In this document: positions 61,915 through 64,000 of the stretch, one piece after another
Layout of the letters: the number at the start of each line of letters is the position of its first letter
How positions within the stretch are numbered: the first letter of the stretch is position 1
Source: Bacteroidota bacterium
Lineage (GTDB): Bacteria; Bacteroidota; Bacteroidia; Chitinophagales; LD1
Direction: 5' to 3'
Length of the DNA stretch: 64,000 bases
Assembly: GCA_018267365.1 (NCBI GenBank)
Contig: JAFDYQ010000002.1
Span: 1-64,000 of the forward strand
The notes under the pieces: generated by a model
Database searches by the model: none
The model's input: the letters and a program-made list of their open reading frames with translations, nothing else
What the model was told of the DNA's origin: nothing
Position numbers and translations under genes: made by a program

Positions 61915-61944
61915 CAAAAGTAAGTTTAGCTGTGGATATTCCAA
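61915..61944 (-). promoter_or_regulatory. Promoter of the rplM operon
   Basis: On the minus strand TTG (61944-61942), a 19-base spacer and TACTTTTG (61922-61915) match the Bacteroidota promoter pattern. Transcription would start near 61908, about 32 bases before the rplM ATG. Confidence 0.55.
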
Positions 61945-62051
61945 TGAAATGTACAGATAAAGTATGTGTACACCTCTTAAATTATTGAAAATCAGTACTA
62001 AAAAAGTTTAATTTCTAAATTTAATAGGATTGATCAGTCACTCTTTTGCTG

Positions 62052-62588
62052 TTAGGCGCCCATGGGAACAAAAGTGAGTTTGACCAGCTTCCCATGTCGG
62101 AAATCAAATCTCCAAATGGGTGGATCCGACGAGCCATCCTGGCTATATACCACTAGCGTCTCGATATCAGACGCCGGATCTGGCAAAACGTAATTCTCGT
62201 ATGGCCAGATGAGAAAATGATTCCTGACATCAGCTATAGTTGTATTACACGTCAGGATATGACTACCAAAATCGACGAAAAAATCAGCTGTGGCGCGGGA
62301 AAAATTGAAATAATAAAACTCATACTTTCCGCCAACGTCTACAAAGGCTGCATTGGGATAGCATAGGATGCGATTGCCTTGAGAGTAGCCACCATCTGGT
62401 TCCTTTATCAGAGGCGTATAGATACTATCGGGGCTACCGAAAACAGAATCGATCTTATTGCGATCACTCAGAGACCAGCATGATATTGTTCCTCTTATTC
62501 TGACTGTAGCGTCGCTATCAATCAATTTTGGCTGTGCCCGGCAATAGATAGGTGTCAAACATAATAACACCAGTAATATGCGTATCAT
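62052..62588 (-). CDS. Secreted hypothetical protein
   Basis: 178 residues. The N-terminus (IRILLVLLCLTPIYCRA) is a signal peptide, with cleavage likely before Gln19. The mature part is a mixed beta protein with an acidic, aromatic C-terminus (DIETLVVYSQDGSS, then WRFDFRHGKLVKLTF). No family recognised. It ends 175 bases upstream of rplM on the same strand. Confidence 0.75.
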   Translation of the reverse strand: MIRILLVLLCLTPIYCRAQPKLIDSDATVRIRGTISCWSLSDRNKIDSVFGSPDSIYTPLIKEPDGGYSQGNRILCYPNAAFVDVGGKYEFYYFNFSRATADFFVDFGSHILTCNTTIADVRNHFLIWPYENYVLPDPASDIETLVVYSQDGSSDPPIWRFDFRHGKLVKLTFVPMGA

Positions 62589-62691
62589 GAGTGTTTAAAA
62601 TTACTAATCTTCTTTTGATCGTCTATTTCGGCTATGTAAACAACGACTTTGGCACGGATTTAACACTACCTCCGGTGTAAATACAAGTGCA

Positions 62692-63087
62692 ATGAACTAC
62701 TATATAGAAGACTACGAGTATGAGAAGCATGACCTGCTCGTAGAGGAAGGCGACAAGACACAAGTCTCGGGTAGCTGGCTGGATATGCCGGAGTTGATCT
62801 TTGCCGTAGATAATGAGGTAAAGATAGGATATGCGCTCTCGATTACGAATGGCGAACAGACGATCATCACTTTTTATAATGATCTGTTTCTAAAGGCTAA
62901 AGATGGCCATAAACTCAGTGCAGAGGAGATCATGATCTTTATGGTGCTGCTTATGAGCGAGACTACGATAGCGGCTTCAGCCTATCTGGATAAAAACTTT
63001 GAGAAAGGTGAATTTCCCGATCCTCCGGCAGTAGCACCGGCAGATATTCTCTACTTTGTGGTAGGCCAGATGAACAGGCGCAACTAA
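62692..63087 (+). CDS. Hypothetical acidic protein
   Basis: 131 residues, soluble, acidic (many Asp/Glu, e.g. YYIEDYEYEKHD near the start). A helical middle (SAEEIMIFMVLLMSETTIAASAYL) may be partly buried. No motif or family recognised. It is divergent from the secreted gene at 62052 and precedes the truncated membrane protein by 61 bases. Confidence 0.65.
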   Translation: MNYYIEDYEYEKHDLLVEEGDKTQVSGSWLDMPELIFAVDNEVKIGYALSITNGEQTIITFYNDLFLKAKDGHKLSAEEIMIFMVLLMSETTIAASAYLDKNFEKGEFPDPPAVAPADILYFVVGQMNRRN

Positions 63088-63148
63088 CATTCCCGCCAAT
63101 ATTGTAATATTGCCATGACCTGACCTGCCAAATGGGTCATTATAACCA

Positions 63149-64000
63149 TTGTTGAAGCGTATTCTCTCCATCAGCCTGTGCGTACTTATTCTAGTTTACG
63201 TCCTGATCAGGAACCTGTCAGTTGATTTTACCTTTGATGAGATATGGACGTTGTCAGCATTTGTACCACTTCCCTTGACCGCTATAGTATCTCTCACCCC
63301 ATGTGATGCCAATAATCATATATTGAATACGCTATTGGTAAAGTTTTTTACAAGCTTATTAGGCTCTAGCCCTTTCGTTTGCCGGCTTCCAAATTTTTTA
63401 GCCCTGATCCTGTATCTGCTGGTCATATACAGGATGCAGCGCATGTTTACCTGCTGGACGGCATATATACTCTTACTGCTTTTGCTCCTGGCCAATCCCT
63501 TCGTACTTGATTTTTTCAGTTTGGCCAGAGGGTATGGACTGGCTATGTCATTTGAACTGACTGCCATTTATTGCATGCTGATGTGGATGCGTGAGCATCA
63601 TATCAGATACGTGTCAGCAGGTGTCATCTCCTCTATGCTCGCTGTATTGAGCAATTTTTCATTTCTACCATTTTTACTCGTTTATTCTGCCATCTTGGTC
63701 CTTATGCTTAGCTACAGATGGTACCCATCCCGTAGACTCACAGTCACGGTGATAGCGGGTTATATGGTTTTCGGCCTTTCTATCCTGCCTCTGCTGCTAC
63801 GGCTCAAATCGTCTGGCAGCTTATACTACGGAGGGTATACAGGCTTTTATGCTGATACATTTACGTCATTGTTCATGTATTCATCTGGCCGGCGATTTGC
63901 ACTGAGCGTATTGGCGCTGCCTTTGGCTATGGTTGTGATCCTGCTCCTGGGCTTGACAGTTGCGGCTTTGATACAAAGTATCGTAGGTCATAGATTTAGA
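63149..64000 (+). CDS. Polytopic membrane protein, GT39-like (cut by the window end)
   Basis: An open frame from a TTG at 63149 (or the next TTG at 63152) runs in phase to the last base, about 283 residues. No in-frame ATG precedes the first helix and a stop lies at 63143. The translation has many membrane helices. The early FTFDEIWTLS and DANNHILNTLL pair places an acidic residue and an Asn-His in the first periplasmic loop, as in GT39-type transferases of lipid-linked sugars. The C-terminal part is outside the window, so the call is tentative. Confidence 0.7.
   Translation, partial: MLKRILSISLCVLILVYVLIRNLSVDFTFDEIWTLSAFVPLPLTAIVSLTPCDANNHILNTLLVKFFTSLLGSSPFVCRLPNFLALILYLLVIYRMQRMFTCWTAYILLLLLLLANPFVLDFFSLARGYGLAMSFELTAIYCMLMWMREHHIRYVSAGVISSMLAVLSNFSFLPFLLVYSAILVLMLSYRWYPSRRLTVTVIAGYMVFGLSILPLLLRLKSSGSLYYGGYTGFYADTFTSLFMYSSGRRFALSVLALPLAMVVILLLGLTVAALIQSIVGHRFR

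Overview
The window reads as a chromosomal segment of a Bacteroidota (Bacteroidetes) bacterium, most likely from the Chitinophagales/Sphingobacteriales side. This rests on two secreted proteins with type IX secretion (T9SS) C-terminal sorting domains, several TANNTTTG-type promoters (some with a TTG/TTTG box about 18-19 bases upstream), A-rich leaders with little Shine-Dalgarno sequence, an AtpZ-like gene, and Bacteroidota-style lipoproteins. The genus cannot be fixed from the sequence. No rRNA, tRNA, CRISPR array, insertion sequence or prophage was recognised, so this looks like ordinary chromosome.

Layout. 1-3.2 kb: signalling genes (the tail of a receiver protein, a soluble receiver-PAS histidine kinase and an NtrC-type sigma-54 activator). 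3.4-4.1 kb: very small genes around a shared hairpin. 4.3-16.9 kb: housekeeping and transport genes (EttA, Bcr/CflA efflux, a four-gene minus-strand group with an M1 peptidase and an AraC regulator, a metallophosphoesterase, an amino acid permease, and a cytochrome c/FTR1 iron permease). 17-22.8 kb: a large AsmA/DUF748-like envelope protein and a 1078-residue T9SS protein built of 80-residue repeats.

23-51.3 kb is rich in stress and carbon-metabolism genes. It starts with CsbD, topoisomerase IB, a second AsmA-like protein, an OmpA lipoprotein, an lmo0937-family peptide and a coiled-coil lipoprotein. Next is a compact minus-strand pentose phosphate operon (tkt-rpiB-pgi-HAD phosphatase-gnd-zwf-pgl), transcribed divergently from a 2859-residue cyclic beta-1,2-glucan synthase-like enzyme. 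A ZIP transporter, an Hsp20 and the group ppsA-SDR-PNPOx-release-factor-like protein follow. My inference is that this region supplies NADPH, sugar phosphates and envelope or periplasmic glucan protection under stress; no shared regulator was proved.

51.5-64 kb: a candidate small RNA, an L,D-transpeptidase, small membrane proteins (GtrA, DUF423, MarC), an SDR with an AtpZ pair that has lost its ATP synthase genes, a second T9SS protein, a deoxyhypusine-synthase-like protein, a sterol-desaturase-family hydroxylase, the ribosomal operon rplM-rpsI-rpsB-tsf, two hypothetical genes and the start of a polytopic membrane protein cut by the window end.

The observations I rate highest are the deoxyhypusine-synthase homologue, the pentose phosphate operon with a sugar-phosphatase and a transaldolase-less PGI next to the giant glucan synthase, the S2 protein with an RGG-like tail, the AtpZ pair without an ATP synthase operon, and the candidate sRNA between ppsA and the L,D-transpeptidase. 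None is proved to be a new system. All functional calls are from reading the translations, not from database searches.
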